DNA of 64,000 nucleotides, taken from NCBI GenBank assembly GCA_025350465.1, contig JANXXU010000038.1, positions 40,658 through 104,657 on the forward strand, given 5' to 3'. Below the pieces are notes generated by a model, which was given only the letters and a program-made list of their open reading frames with translations, ran no database searches and was not told the origin of the DNA. The translations under genes were made by a program, and so were the position numbers. Positions 17,656 through 27,305 of this stretch are shown in pieces (within the stretch, counting starts at the first letter, position 1; the number at the start of each line of letters is the position of its first letter). The DNA is from Alphaproteobacteria bacterium (GTDB lineage Bacteria > Pseudomonadota > Alphaproteobacteria > Micropepsales > Micropepsaceae).

Positions 17656-18621
17656 CTACGCTTGCCAAAGCGTTTCGCCGTAGCCCACGAAGAAATCCTG
17701 GATCAGCCAGAAGCCGAATTCCGATTCCTGTTCGGCAGCGAGACCGAGGACTTCCGCGATCGGGTGGCTCATCGCGCGACGAATGATGAGCTTGTAGGGC
17801 GTAGGAAAAAACCCGGCGCTGTCGATATGGCGCGATACGACCGGGACGGTGGTGATTGCTTGAAAGCAGGCGTGGCCGGGCTCCTTGATATCGCGAAATT
17901 GCTTCAGGAACACCATGGGCATGTTGGCGAAGGGCAAGCTCAATGTTTGGAGCAACCCGGCGACGCCGAGCGTGTGTTTGTGAGCGGTCATGATTTCGCG
18001 CAGGCTTGCTAGGCCATTGTCGAACGCCGCCGGGTCGCCGGTCGCGCCGGCGCGCCTTTTGCGCGGACCGACCGGCTCCAAAGACAGGAGAGGAAATTTT
18101 TGGGCCTGCTCATCGGGCCCGGTGCCAACGAAAGCCAAGGTTTCGACGGTGACGGCGGCGTCGTCATGGGGTGCATCGATCGGGCGCGTGAACGAGGCCT
18201 GATGTTTGGGATAGCCGAACACTTCTCGTCCCGCCGCGATCGCAGAACCCGTGTCGACGAAGAGCCACACCGGCATCCAGCGCAGGGTCCACGACGCCAT
18301 CGAATCGTTGCGCCCGCCGAAGGTTAAAATCCAAAGCGCTAGGTCGATTTCTTGAACGTAGCCGGTCGTTCGATCGATGGGATCGTCCGACTGGACGCGG
18401 GGCTGATAGAGGGCCGAGACGAAGACGTGGGAACTTACGGCGCGAAATTTGACGGCGCCGCGGGAGGGCGTGTTCAGCATCTGGTCACAGACATGCTGCA
18501 GCAGATTTCGCTTGGCCTTGAACAAGAATCCTTGAAGCGTTGCGTTGAACCCGACATATGGTAGACGTTTGATGACGTTTGAGGGGCCCTCGACATAGGC
18601 CGGCAAGACTTTCTCAGACAT
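17656..18621 (-). CDS. Acetoacetate decarboxylase-superfamily protein
   Basis: The 321 residues show the ADC-like fold motif GREVFGYPKHQASF. The Schiff-base lysine of the PKK signature is kept, while the second lysine, which lowers its pKa in true decarboxylases, is His. Family members include decarboxylases and Schiff-base aldolase or dehydratase enzymes, so the reaction may not be acetoacetate decarboxylation. It is the last gene of a three-gene leftward operon, and its start overlaps the cyclase/ATPase gene by 8 bp. I infer it acts on the same small molecule or lipid as the FAD enzyme at the operon head. The substrate is unknown. Confidence 0.85.
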   Translation of the reverse strand: MSEKVLPAYVEGPSNVIKRLPYVGFNATLQGFLFKAKRNLLQHVCDQMLNTPSRGAVKFRAVSSHVFVSALYQPRVQSDDPIDRTTGYVQEIDLALWILTFGGRNDSMASWTLRWMPVWLFVDTGSAIAAGREVFGYPKHQASFTRPIDAPHDDAAVTVETLAFVGTGPDEQAQKFPLLSLEPVGPRKRRAGATGDPAAFDNGLASLREIMTAHKHTLGVAGLLQTLSLPFANMPMVFLKQFRDIKEPGHACFQAITTVPVVSRHIDSAGFFPTPYKLIIRRAMSHPIAEVLGLAAEQESEFGFWLIQDFFVGYGETLWQA

Positions 18622-21600
18622 CGGTTCTTCCTTGGGTCACGATACGTTCGACCTCACGTTCCAGTTTGCGCTGTTCGAATTGCATGTCGAGGCTGCGAGC
18701 ATGTTCGAGCCCCAGGCGGAGTGCGCGCGCCGCCTCTAAGTCGTGCTTGCGCAATCGCGCCGCCAAGGCTCTGCAAAGATACAATCGGGGACGCGCGATT
18801 GGATGAACGCGGGCAAAACGCCAAAGCTGTTTCAAGGCCGGTCTCGCACATTGCCGCGCATTCGCTCGGACCGACTTCGGTGCGCGCTCATCGAGCGCGA
18901 GGCGCAGCATGATCTCGGCCGGCGCAGCAAACCCCTCAAGCGAACCGAAATTGTTGACGGCAAGCGTGCGCGCAAGGCCGAGACACTCGTTTGCACGTTC
19001 AAAGGCCTGCGAGTACCGACCCTGAGCGAATTCGATCTGCGCTCGAAGGCCCTTGCAGATGATGTGCGATTGTCTGTCGGGCATGGACTCGACGATGGGC
19101 TCTGCGGCCTCAAGCAACGCGTTCGCTTCGTTCCATCTGCTTGCCGGAATCAGTGCTTCGGCTTGACCATAGAGTCCCCATGCCTGCGAGGAGCGGTTGC
19201 GCTGCTTTTCCCCGACGGCATGCAGAGCCGCGAAACGCTCCAAAGACAGCTTCCAATCGCCGCGAAAATAGGCCTCGAGCGCGAGCAGCGTTTCGACAAA
19301 CTTGGGATAGGCGGGATCGGCAACGTTCGCGTAGAGCGCAACAGCCCTTTGCAGCTCGGACCGAGCTTCCCGCCATCGCCCGAAACTCATGTGCCAGATC
19401 GCTTCGCCCAAATGTCCGTGCGAGGAGGCAACGTTGTCACCGACGCCTTCACCCAGCACTCGCGCGGAATTCCAAGCCGCATGCGCCGTGCCGTGCAGAC
19501 CGAGAAGCGCCGCCATGTGCCCAAGAAAGAGATAGGCGCGGGCTCGAGCGCGTGCCCGAAGTCGTGGCTCTGCAGCGAAAGCCATCATTGACGCGTAAGA
19601 ACTCATCATCGTGCCGATGTCGCCGAGGAAAAATGCCATCTCCGCGCGAATCGCACTAACCATCACTAAAGGTGGACGAGCGCCGCGAGGAACCGCAGCA
19701 TTGCCCAATCCGGTCGGCGCCAGGAGAACGCGCCGGAAGCGCGCGATGCTCAACCGCAGTACACGGGGCAACCAGGCAGGCCCGCCCATGCAATCGTCAA
19801 GTATCGACAAGGCGCGCGAGGCGTCATCCAGAGCGCTGGTCATCTCGCCTTGCGCCCAGTGCGCGACGGCTATCCCAGCATGCCAACCTGCGACCCTCGG
19901 AATCGCGGCGGCGACATGCCCGCGCGACAATACGGCCAAGGCGTTGTTGTAGAGGCCTATCGCCAACTCTGGCGCGCCTGCATAGAGCACGGCGTCGCCG
20001 GCGCGGCCGAAGCCGACCGCTGCGCGACGCGCGTGACCGGCCTCGCGCCAGTGTTGGGCAACCATGGCGTCGCTGATCCCGCTTTCTTTCGTTACTCTGC
20101 GCAAGTGTCCGAGGTATCGCGCGGCGCTCGAGTGCAAATCCCGCGCTTCGGTGGGCGGAATGCGCGTGATCACCGCGTCGGCGAGGAGCCGATGGTTCAT
20201 CGTCAATCCGTGAGATGCCTGCATGGCGGACGCGCCGCCTAGCTTGACGAACGCATTTGCCGTTAATGATGCCAATGCCTCGCCCATCGCGTGAATCGAA
20301 ATCGAAGTCGCGAGGGTCTGCAGTGCGGCAAGCGAGATCGGGCGGTCGAATATCGCGAGTGTGCGAACGATCTGGGTCTCATGGGCTGTCAAACCGTCGA
20401 GACGTTGATCCAGAACGTGAGTCAGAAAGCCCGGATTGCCAATATAGTCGCGCGCGAGGGCGGTTACGGATTTTGCCTGACCTCCGTTGAGCCAATGCGC
20501 AATTTGTTCGGTGTGAAAGGGATTGCCGCCGGAGAGTTCGAAAATTTGTTCATACTCGGCGTCGTCATACGAGGACGTCGGGCTGGCACTGCGCGCGATG
20601 GCCTTGATCGCTTCCAGACCTAACGGGTCAAGGAGGATGTGGGTCGTTCGGTTGGGATCGACGGAGCGCTTCAGCTGATCGAGGTGCGTGTAGTGCCCGT
20701 CGCGGTGGCCGAGTACGACCAACAGCTGCGGCGATGCGCCCAATACGTTGGCGAGCAGGTGGCACGAAGCATCGTCAAGCCATTGCGCATCGTCCAAGCA
20801 AATCAGAGTTGGATTGTGTTGCGCGGCGTAGGCAACGACAGCGGTGATGGCGCGCGCCAGCAAGTCATGCCGTGCGATGCCCTCAATCCCGTCGAGCGGC
20901 GGGAGGGCCGTGAGGTTGCCCGCCGGCATCACATCATCGAGGATCGTATGCAGGCCCGCCGGGATACCTGCTGCCGAAAGTGCGGTCGCCAACGACTGTG
21001 TCCGGTCGCCCGACATCGCGAGGGCAAGCGGGCCCATCAAGTCGCGCCATAAGGACAAGTATTGTGATGCCCGGCGGGGGTCGCCACGAAGCCAAAAGGC
21101 ATTCGTCGAAGGCGAGACCGATTTGTGGAAAGCATCCAACAATTTGGTCTTGCCGATGCCCGGCGGGCCGGAAAGGGATATCAAACCTCCCCGGCCATTG
21201 CTCAATCCGTCGAGTGCGGTCGAGAGACGCGCAAGATCAGCGTCGCGACCCACCAATTCACTGTCTTTGGCACCCACCGTCGCTCGATACGATGCGTCGC
21301 CCAAATCGACCGCAACGCAGGGAATACCGTTCTGAAGGACGAATCGGTTGCCCGACCCAAAACTTGGGAGACGATGCGCCAATGTGTGAGCGGTGCTCAG
21401 CTCAAGGGCGAGATCGCGCCGGCCGGAGGCGGCGAGCTTGGCGCTCAGATTCACCGCGGGGCCATGCACGATGGAGATTGTTCTTTCACCGAGCTGCAAG
21501 GGCCCGCGATAGACGAAACCCTCGGCAAGCCCGAAACGAGGCGAAAATCCTGTTTTGGCGAGTAACGGCTGCAATTCGACGATGAAGTCGAGTGCGCTAT

Positions 21601-22435
21601 CAAGCGCCGTCAAGCCGATGTCGCGCGTTCTCGCAAATGAAAGATTGAAGAGCAGACCTTTGTCGTCGTGCGTAACCTTCTCCAGGCGCCCTCCGCAAGC
21701 CTCAGCGAGCCTTTGGCTAAGGATTGTCACGTCTTGGAGCGTTGCGAGCGGGGCTCCGAGGAGTTCGCCGGAGAGCTTGATCGCGAAAAACACGACGGCC
21801 AGTTTGCGAATTTCGGCGATCGACGCGAGATCGCGGAGCGCCGGCTGGATGACCCGCGGCGCTGCCGCCAGGCCTTGCAAGACACTGGTGCCCGTATCGC
21901 CGTCCACGGTTGCTTCGCACTGACGTCTGCGCGCCATGGCGACATGCAGAGCTTCTATCGCCGCCCCTGTGGCGACGGTGTCCCATCGGCCCTGCCAACC
22001 GCCCACTCGACACAGATTTACTTGGCCCGACGCATGCGCTGCGCGGACTCGCAACGCACCCAAAGCGATCGTGAAAGCTCTTTCGGCATTGCCGATCAAT
22101 TGGTCGATGTTTTCCTGACCGGAATCGACGCCCGCACTCCTCTCGCGGACCAAGATGATGCCATCGCCAAGTGAGTCGATTGCGACAAAGCCGTGATCAG
22201 CGAGTTGATCGGCGACGGCGCGAAAGCCGATGTCGAGGACATTTCTAACTTCTTCGGCGGCGCCTGGGCCTTTCTCGTCGATCAAGCCCTGGGTGAAGCG
22301 CGAAAAACCGATGACGTCGACTCCGATCACATCAGCATCAAAGGTGTGCTCGGCGGGGCCACTCGCTGCCCGTTCGCTCAGATTGCGAGGCTGAGACTCG
22401 TCGCGAATGACTGTGCTGATCTCTTCGGTCGTCAT
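18614..22435 (-). CDS. Dual cyclase-homology, AAA-ATPase and helical-repeat signalling protein
   Basis: From ATG 22435 (GTG 22492 is an alternative) the protein has 1273 residues. Cyclase domain 1 (about 30-200) keeps both metal aspartates, D40 in GVDVIGFSRF and D91 in SLGDG, but lacks the catalytic Asn. Domain 2 (about 215-360) lacks the metal residues but keeps GPAVNLSAKL with Asn329; the usual Arg is Lys333. Together they look like one pseudo-heterodimeric catalytic site, as in mammalian C1/C2 cyclases. A P-loop ATPase follows (Walker A GPPGIGKT at 423-430, Walker B LICLDDAQWLDD at about 545-556), then about 500 residues of TPR/MalT-like helices. The base selectivity cannot be read, and activity is inference. 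It is coupled to the FAD enzyme upstream and the ADC-like gene downstream. Confidence 0.88.
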   Translation of the reverse strand: MTTEEISTVIRDESQPRNLSERAASGPAEHTFDADVIGVDVIGFSRFTQGLIDEKGPGAAEEVRNVLDIGFRAVADQLADHGFVAIDSLGDGIILVRERSAGVDSGQENIDQLIGNAERAFTIALGALRVRAAHASGQVNLCRVGGWQGRWDTVATGAAIEALHVAMARRRQCEATVDGDTGTSVLQGLAAAPRVIQPALRDLASIAEIRKLAVVFFAIKLSGELLGAPLATLQDVTILSQRLAEACGGRLEKVTHDDKGLLFNLSFARTRDIGLTALDSALDFIVELQPLLAKTGFSPRFGLAEGFVYRGPLQLGERTISIVHGPAVNLSAKLAASGRRDLALELSTAHTLAHRLPSFGSGNRFVLQNGIPCVAVDLGDASYRATVGAKDSELVGRDADLARLSTALDGLSNGRGGLISLSGPPGIGKTKLLDAFHKSVSPSTNAFWLRGDPRRASQYLSLWRDLMGPLALAMSGDRTQSLATALSAAGIPAGLHTILDDVMPAGNLTALPPLDGIEGIARHDLLARAITAVVAYAAQHNPTLICLDDAQWLDDASCHLLANVLGASPQLLVVLGHRDGHYTHLDQLKRSVDPNRTTHILLDPLGLEAIKAIARSASPTSSYDDAEYEQIFELSGGNPFHTEQIAHWLNGGQAKSVTALARDYIGNPGFLTHVLDQRLDGLTAHETQIVRTLAIFDRPISLAALQTLATSISIHAMGEALASLTANAFVKLGGASAMQASHGLTMNHRLLADAVITRIPPTEARDLHSSAARYLGHLRRVTKESGISDAMVAQHWREAGHARRAAVGFGRAGDAVLYAGAPELAIGLYNNALAVLSRGHVAAAIPRVAGWHAGIAVAHWAQGEMTSALDDASRALSILDDCMGGPAWLPRVLRLSIARFRRVLLAPTGLGNAAVPRGARPPLVMVSAIRAEMAFFLGDIGTMMSSYASMMAFAAEPRLRARARARAYLFLGHMAALLGLHGTAHAAWNSARVLGEGVGDNVASSHGHLGEAIWHMSFGRWREARSELQRAVALYANVADPAYPKFVETLLALEAYFRGDWKLSLERFAALHAVGEKQRNRSSQAWGLYGQAEALIPASRWNEANALLEAAEPIVESMPDRQSHIICKGLRAQIEFAQGRYSQAFERANECLGLARTLAVNNFGSLEGFAAPAEIMLRLALDERAPKSVRANARQCARPALKQLWRFARVHPIARPRLYLCRALAARLRKHDLEAARALRLGLEHARSLDMQFEQRKLEREVERIVTQGRTDV

Positions 22436-22448
22436 GGGTCGAGATGGC

Positions 22449-24539
22449 TCAGGCGAAGTCGCTTTCTCCGGCAATGCGCCGAGGATGACCACAAATCGCC
22501 CGCGAACATTGTAGTCCAGACATCACTGCGTTTTCGAACGAGCCGGTATCGGCGCCGTTGCGCGTCCAATCCCCGGCAAGAAAAAGATTCGAAACGCCGC
22601 TCTCGTTGGTTCGAAGCCGCTTGTCGATCGTTCCGGGGGGCGACAGCACATACCCGCCCGCAGGCAGGCTATTGGCGCGCACATATCTGTCGATGAGAAT
22701 CTTCAAGCTGCCATCTGCTTCCAGGACTGCGTCCGGCCACAATTGGCGAATGTGCTCGGCGATCCATTTGTTCGTGGCCTTTTGCACGCGATCGCGCTCA
22801 AGCGCGGGATAGTCCACGCCTTGCGGCACATTGAGCCTCGGCAATGTTCCGCAAAAATAGCTCAGCTCCTTGCGGTCTATGCCGTTATTTCGTTCGTACT
22901 TGAGCAAGTACGTCATGTCTGCCCACGTCGCATGGGGCTGGGCGAACGCGGTCAAGGCAGTCGGCCCTCCCTTCCAGCCCAGTTTTTTGGTCTCCTGGGA
23001 CAGCCAAAACTGCGCGCTGATCGTCTGAACGGTTTTTTGATTGGCAAGCATCTCATTCCAGCGCGGATGACGCGTCACCAAATCCTCGCAGATATAGGGG
23101 AGTGCACCGGCGGAAATTGCCAGCACGACGATATCGAAATCCTTCCCGTGTTCGAGGACGAATTTTTCACCGCCGGGCCACCATGGCGACTCGTAGACGT
23201 CTTCAGCGTGGTCGAATTCTTCCTTCAGCGGCTGCGACAGTTCTTCGTATTTGGGGTGTGGCGGCCAGAAGCGCCGGGGTTCGCCTGCATTATCCTCGTA
23301 TCCGATCAATGGCGCGTAATTGTCCTGGCCATGTTTGGGTTTTGCCTGGCGAGTTCCATGTATTTTCAGGATGGACTTGCCGGGGGCATCGAGCTCCAGT
23401 CGATCTACCCTGTTGAAGAAACGGAATTTGACGCCGCGCGCCTTTAGAACCTCGTAAAGCGGGGTCACGATGACTTCGCCCATGCCGCCGTTCATATGTG
23501 CGAACACGGTGCCATGATAGGTCAGGAGCATTCGCAACGTGCCGCGCAAGCCGGCGCCGGCCGCGAATCTCCGGGTTTTGTAATCGCCGCCCTTGTAGGC
23601 GAACGCATAGTCGTAGCCACCCTGGATGTAAGGCGAGTTGATGACGGCGTCCGAAGCACCGTGGCTTCGCAGCCAATCGCTGAATTCTCTATGGTTGATG
23701 CAATCGAAGCCGTGCCGCCAGACGCCGTCCATGAGGATTCCGCGAATGATGATCAGCGCGATCTCCATCATCATCGCGTAATCAAACTTCGCGGCCGTCG
23801 AGTCCGGTGATGGGACAAGAGGCGCCGACTTCTTTACATGCGCATGAAAGGCGGAGACATGGCGGCCTAAACTCTCGACGTGATCATCGGAGAGATGGAT
23901 GGGGTCGCGCTTCGGTAGTTTTTTCTCGACGGCATCAATGTGGGCGTGAGCCTGTGGGTGAAAACTCTCGGCCACGCCTTCGAACGGGGTGTTTGTGGAC
24001 CTCTTGACCCAATCCCAGATCGCCCGCGTCATCTCGTAGGGCGTCAGCGATATTTCATCGTCGCCGAACTCGCCGTCGCGCTCGGGAAACGGGACGCTGA
24101 TGTGTTCCCATGCATTGTTCTTGAGCCGCATCAGATGGACGAGATTGTGCGGGGTCAGCGCGCAGTCGGGAAACCCGAGATTGTTGGGAGGGTCCTTCCA
24201 CTCGGCGTAGCAGTCGCGCAGCAATTTCATCGAATTGTGGTAGAAGCCGCCGAGAATGTGGAACCCGTGTTCGTGATTTCTGAAGTGACGCTTGGGGTCG
24301 CGGCTGGACGCGCATTTGCCGCCAAGACGCCACCCCATCTGGAGCACGGTGATGTCGAACCGGTTCCCCCACCCAGGTGAAGAGGTAATACCGAAAACGC
24401 CTGCAAGAGCAGCCGCCCCTCCCCCTAAGACAACTATCTTTGTCTTTCCTGGCGTCGAGACTCTCTTCGATTTGTGCTGAACTTGCCCTTGAGGCGATCG
24501 AGAACTTGCGTCAATGACGCCAGCCGATGCGGCTGCCAT
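22449..24539 (-). CDS. FAD-dependent amine-oxidase/desaturase-like oxidoreductase
   Basis: This 696-residue flavoprotein starts with a short polar tail and then the Rossmann motif KIVVLGGGAAALAG (about 34-47), followed by QMGWRLGGKCASSRD, typical of phytoene-desaturase/hydroxysqualene-dehydroxylase-like enzymes. The C-terminal FAD motif NLFLAGDWTRNGADTGSFENA is intact. It is about 200 residues longer than most family members, with an insertion rich in His, Trp and acidic residues in the middle. Relatives act on isoprenoids or polyamines. It heads the operon with the cyclase-ATPase and ADC-like genes. Substrate unknown. Confidence 0.88.
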   Translation of the reverse strand: MAAASAGVIDASSRSPQGQVQHKSKRVSTPGKTKIVVLGGGAAALAGVFGITSSPGWGNRFDITVLQMGWRLGGKCASSRDPKRHFRNHEHGFHILGGFYHNSMKLLRDCYAEWKDPPNNLGFPDCALTPHNLVHLMRLKNNAWEHISVPFPERDGEFGDDEISLTPYEMTRAIWDWVKRSTNTPFEGVAESFHPQAHAHIDAVEKKLPKRDPIHLSDDHVESLGRHVSAFHAHVKKSAPLVPSPDSTAAKFDYAMMMEIALIIIRGILMDGVWRHGFDCINHREFSDWLRSHGASDAVINSPYIQGGYDYAFAYKGGDYKTRRFAAGAGLRGTLRMLLTYHGTVFAHMNGGMGEVIVTPLYEVLKARGVKFRFFNRVDRLELDAPGKSILKIHGTRQAKPKHGQDNYAPLIGYEDNAGEPRRFWPPHPKYEELSQPLKEEFDHAEDVYESPWWPGGEKFVLEHGKDFDIVVLAISAGALPYICEDLVTRHPRWNEMLANQKTVQTISAQFWLSQETKKLGWKGGPTALTAFAQPHATWADMTYLLKYERNNGIDRKELSYFCGTLPRLNVPQGVDYPALERDRVQKATNKWIAEHIRQLWPDAVLEADGSLKILIDRYVRANSLPAGGYVLSPPGTIDKRLRTNESGVSNLFLAGDWTRNGADTGSFENAVMSGLQCSRAICGHPRRIAGESDFA

Positions 24540-24798
24540 TCGTTTGTCTCCGGTCTTAGTCCAGCGAAAGTGAGACTATTCTCCTTTCCGCCCGATGCGG
24601 CTGCGTCCAATCGCGGCATCGCAAGTGGACAAAGGACCAAGTTACCGCAGCGTCGCTGCCGAGGCTGTCTTGCATCGGAGGTTTGCCTTTCGCGCTCAAA
24701 TGTCCTCCTGCATCCGGCGTTCCTCTTGAAATCTTGCCTGCCCTGTGTCGTTCTTGATGGGCGAGGTGTAAGAATTATTCGCTCTAAAGTTGAGTTCG

Positions 24799-25545
24799 AT
24801 GTCTCTGTACGATTGTTTGCATGAGTTTCTATCGCACCTGAACGCTGAAGAGCGACGGCGTTTCGACGATGCTGCTCGCACGGTGTGGGTGGCGAAGGGT
24901 CGAACGGTCATCAACAAGGGCGTGCGCAACACCGATGTCTTCTTTATCGACGAGGGCGCCTTTCAGGTTCTCGTCCTGTCGAAGAAGGGCAAGGAAGTGC
25001 CATTCCGGACTTTGCGGAAGGGTGATTGTTTTGGCGAGCTGGCGGCCCTTGACGCCCAGCCTAGATCCGCCGACGTGATTGCGGCGACCGACGGACGACT
25101 TGTTAGGGTCGACGGTGAAAAATTCGAGGCGCTTCTGGAGTCGTCGCCGCGCGCTAGTCTTTGGCTATCCCGGTTCCTGGCGTCCCAGGTTCGCGCATTG
25201 ACCAAACGTGTTGTCGAACTCTCGACCCTCAATGTGCAGAGCCGCTTGCATTGTGAGCTGTTGCGCCTCGGGCGCGACGCCGGTGTCGAAGATAACGAGG
25301 CGTGCATCCTGCCTTCGCCAACGCACCAAGAGCTGGCAAATCGCATCGGTACGGTTCGGGAGCTTGTGAGCCGCGAACTGAGCGCGCTCGCCAAGCGCGG
25401 ATTGATAGACCGTTCGCGCCGAGAGTTGTTGATCCGCGACTTCGCCGAATTGTCGCGCCTAGTAGAAAGCTCGATGGGGGAACCCAGCGACGCACCGTGG
25501 GCGGAAGACAGCCCCGTCGCAGCCGATCGCTTGGTCCCTCAGTAA
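24799..25545 (+). CDS. Crp/Fnr-family transcription regulator with cNMP pocket
   Basis: The 248-residue protein has an N-terminal cyclic-nucleotide-binding domain whose phosphate-binding cassette is intact (CFGELAALDAQPRSADVIA, with Glu80 and Arg89-Ser90 contacting the cyclic phosphate in relatives). A C-terminal winged helix-turn-helix lies at about 178-203 (ELANRIGTVRELVSRELSAL). No Fnr-type N-terminal Cys cluster is present, so cAMP or cGMP is a likelier signal than an Fe-S centre. I chose ATG 24799 over TTG 24790. The gene is divergent from the operon carrying the cyclase domains, so a local synthesis-sensing pair is plausible. Confidence 0.9.
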   Translation: MSLYDCLHEFLSHLNAEERRRFDDAARTVWVAKGRTVINKGVRNTDVFFIDEGAFQVLVLSKKGKEVPFRTLRKGDCFGELAALDAQPRSADVIAATDGRLVRVDGEKFEALLESSPRASLWLSRFLASQVRALTKRVVELSTLNVQSRLHCELLRLGRDAGVEDNEACILPSPTHQELANRIGTVRELVSRELSALAKRGLIDRSRRELLIRDFAELSRLVESSMGEPSDAPWAEDSPVAADRLVPQ

Positions 25546-25683
25546 GGGGCATTGGGCCACCAAACATCGTGGCGATCCGACAGAAAATGCCTGACCTCGC
25601 ACAGTGACAAAAATCACGCGTTGCTCGTGTCTTAGCGCACAGCGTGCATTGGCGACTGCTCAGTAAGTTGGAACGCATGTGCT

Positions 25684-27189
25684 TCACCTATAGGGCGCCG
25701 ATTTACCGGTGCTCGAGCAACCGTCCACGACTTCAAAGCCGGCTGCCCAATTGAGTGTATGGAGGCCAATTCCTCCCCACGCGCCGCCTGGATAGAAGAC
25801 TGCTCCGGTGTCTTGCGAATAACGCTCGTCATCGAGTGACGTCACGCGGGCCAGTACCAATCCGGAGCCGTAGCCGCGCGTGCAATCTTGGGCGGGGCGC
25901 CAAAGCTCGTTGCCGCGACGATAGAGAGCGCCGGCCGGGCGCGCGCTGCCGGCGTCGATCAGTACCGGATTTCGCCGGTGCGGGCGCCAATCGCCATCAA
26001 GGCGATCGGCATGCCAGAGGTGCAGCGCGTCCCAGCTTGATGAATCGCCACCGCCCACCGTGCCGAACATCCACAGGCGATTTTCGTGCTCCACGATTGT
26101 TGCGTCCGCAACGTCCTCATTGTCGAGCAAGACCCCTGCCGGCTCCCACTTGTCGGGGAATTGCGTTGCGCGCAGCAGCTCGACGCGTCGCGCCGACGAC
26201 ATTTCCGGCAGCATCCAGATCTGGCCGTCGCGTTCGAAGACAGAGGGATACGAGAGATGATATGGCCGCTCGATGATGGGACGCGGACTCCCGATCGGCC
26301 CTTCGGCGCCAAGCTCGACGACGGAAATGAGGGCTTTGCCGACCGCATATTGAAACTCTTCGACGAAGAGCCAGGTGCGTCCGTTGCGTTGGAGAAGAAA
26401 CGGGTCTGCATAGAATCGCGCACCATCGTCGGGCAACCGGTGCCATCCCGATTGAGGCAAGCGCATGGTTTCCGAGATGCGATCTTCGTTGGCGCGGCGC
26501 CAACCGACGAACCAATGCGGCGTGCCGGTCGAAAGACTGGTCAGCGCTGCGCGGGCCCGCGCAAGCAGCACCGTGAATGCGCCCAGTCGTTGCCATTGCG
26601 AACTGCCGAGGACGGCCGGCGCTGCAAAACCCGAAGGCGCGTTTCCACCGGCGATATCTTCGACCGCGACGACGAAAATGGTCAGCAACCGCGCGCAAAG
26701 GTTGTCGAGCGATTTGCAGAGGACGCGCGGGCGCTCGACCGCGGCGCGAAAGATGCGTGGTGTAGACCCGGTCGAGGTGCTGTCGAGAACACCGATTTCG
26801 GGGATATGGCCCGACAACAGTTCCGAGATCGCCGCCTCCTCGAGCAATGCACCGGCGAAAATGGGGCAGAGCGTGCGAACTGTGCTGCTAGCCTGGTCCC
26901 GGCCAGTGAGGTCGACAATGAGGTCAAGCTCGCCTGAATCACCCGTGCTGGTTTGCCGCGCGAGGTCGGCGGGTATCCATTCGGCACTCGCGGATTGGCT
27001 ATTTTGCCCGTAAACGAGCCGCTCAAGGGCGAGCAATAGAGAGATCGCAAATGGGGGTTTTGGCCCACCGTGTTGTACGAAAAGGCAAACTTCATGGCCG
27101 TTTTTTCGCAACTCTTCGGCAAGGCGGCGATGCCAAATCCTCGCGCGTGCCGGATCGACGACCAAGCGAATGCGCAATCGTTTAGCCAT
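25684..27189 (-). CDS. GINT1-like beta-propeller protein (glucosamine inositolphosphorylceramide transferase N-terminal type)
   Basis: The 501-residue protein has an N-terminal Rossmann-like part (LRIRLVVDPARARIWHRRLAE) similar to formyltransferase/GT starts. From about 240 a five-bladed-propeller-like region follows, with repeated motifs FYADPFLL, WLFVEEF, SYPSVFERDGQIWMLPE, DATIVEHENRLWMFGT and ARPAGALYRRG. This resembles the N-terminal domain of plant GINT1 and GH43/GH32-type propellers. Such proteins occur in bacterial polysaccharide loci, but I know of no proven activity. It lies at the left end of the exopolysaccharide locus, divergent from a GT4 gene. Confidence 0.7.
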   Translation of the reverse strand: MAKRLRIRLVVDPARARIWHRRLAEELRKNGHEVCLFVQHGGPKPPFAISLLLALERLVYGQNSQSASAEWIPADLARQTSTGDSGELDLIVDLTGRDQASSTVRTLCPIFAGALLEEAAISELLSGHIPEIGVLDSTSTGSTPRIFRAAVERPRVLCKSLDNLCARLLTIFVVAVEDIAGGNAPSGFAAPAVLGSSQWQRLGAFTVLLARARAALTSLSTGTPHWFVGWRRANEDRISETMRLPQSGWHRLPDDGARFYADPFLLQRNGRTWLFVEEFQYAVGKALISVVELGAEGPIGSPRPIIERPYHLSYPSVFERDGQIWMLPEMSSARRVELLRATQFPDKWEPAGVLLDNEDVADATIVEHENRLWMFGTVGGGDSSSWDALHLWHADRLDGDWRPHRRNPVLIDAGSARPAGALYRRGNELWRPAQDCTRGYGSGLVLARVTSLDDERYSQDTGAVFYPGGAWGGIGLHTLNWAAGFEVVDGCSSTGKSAPYR

Positions 27190-27305
27190 CGCGGCGCGCC
27201 AAAGGCGTTGTTAACGTTTCGCGGTGCTCATTCATTGTGGGGAGATCGATTCGCTAGGACCGCCCAGAGTTCGTCTTTCAGGCAAGGCTTTCAACCGCTT
27301 CCATT

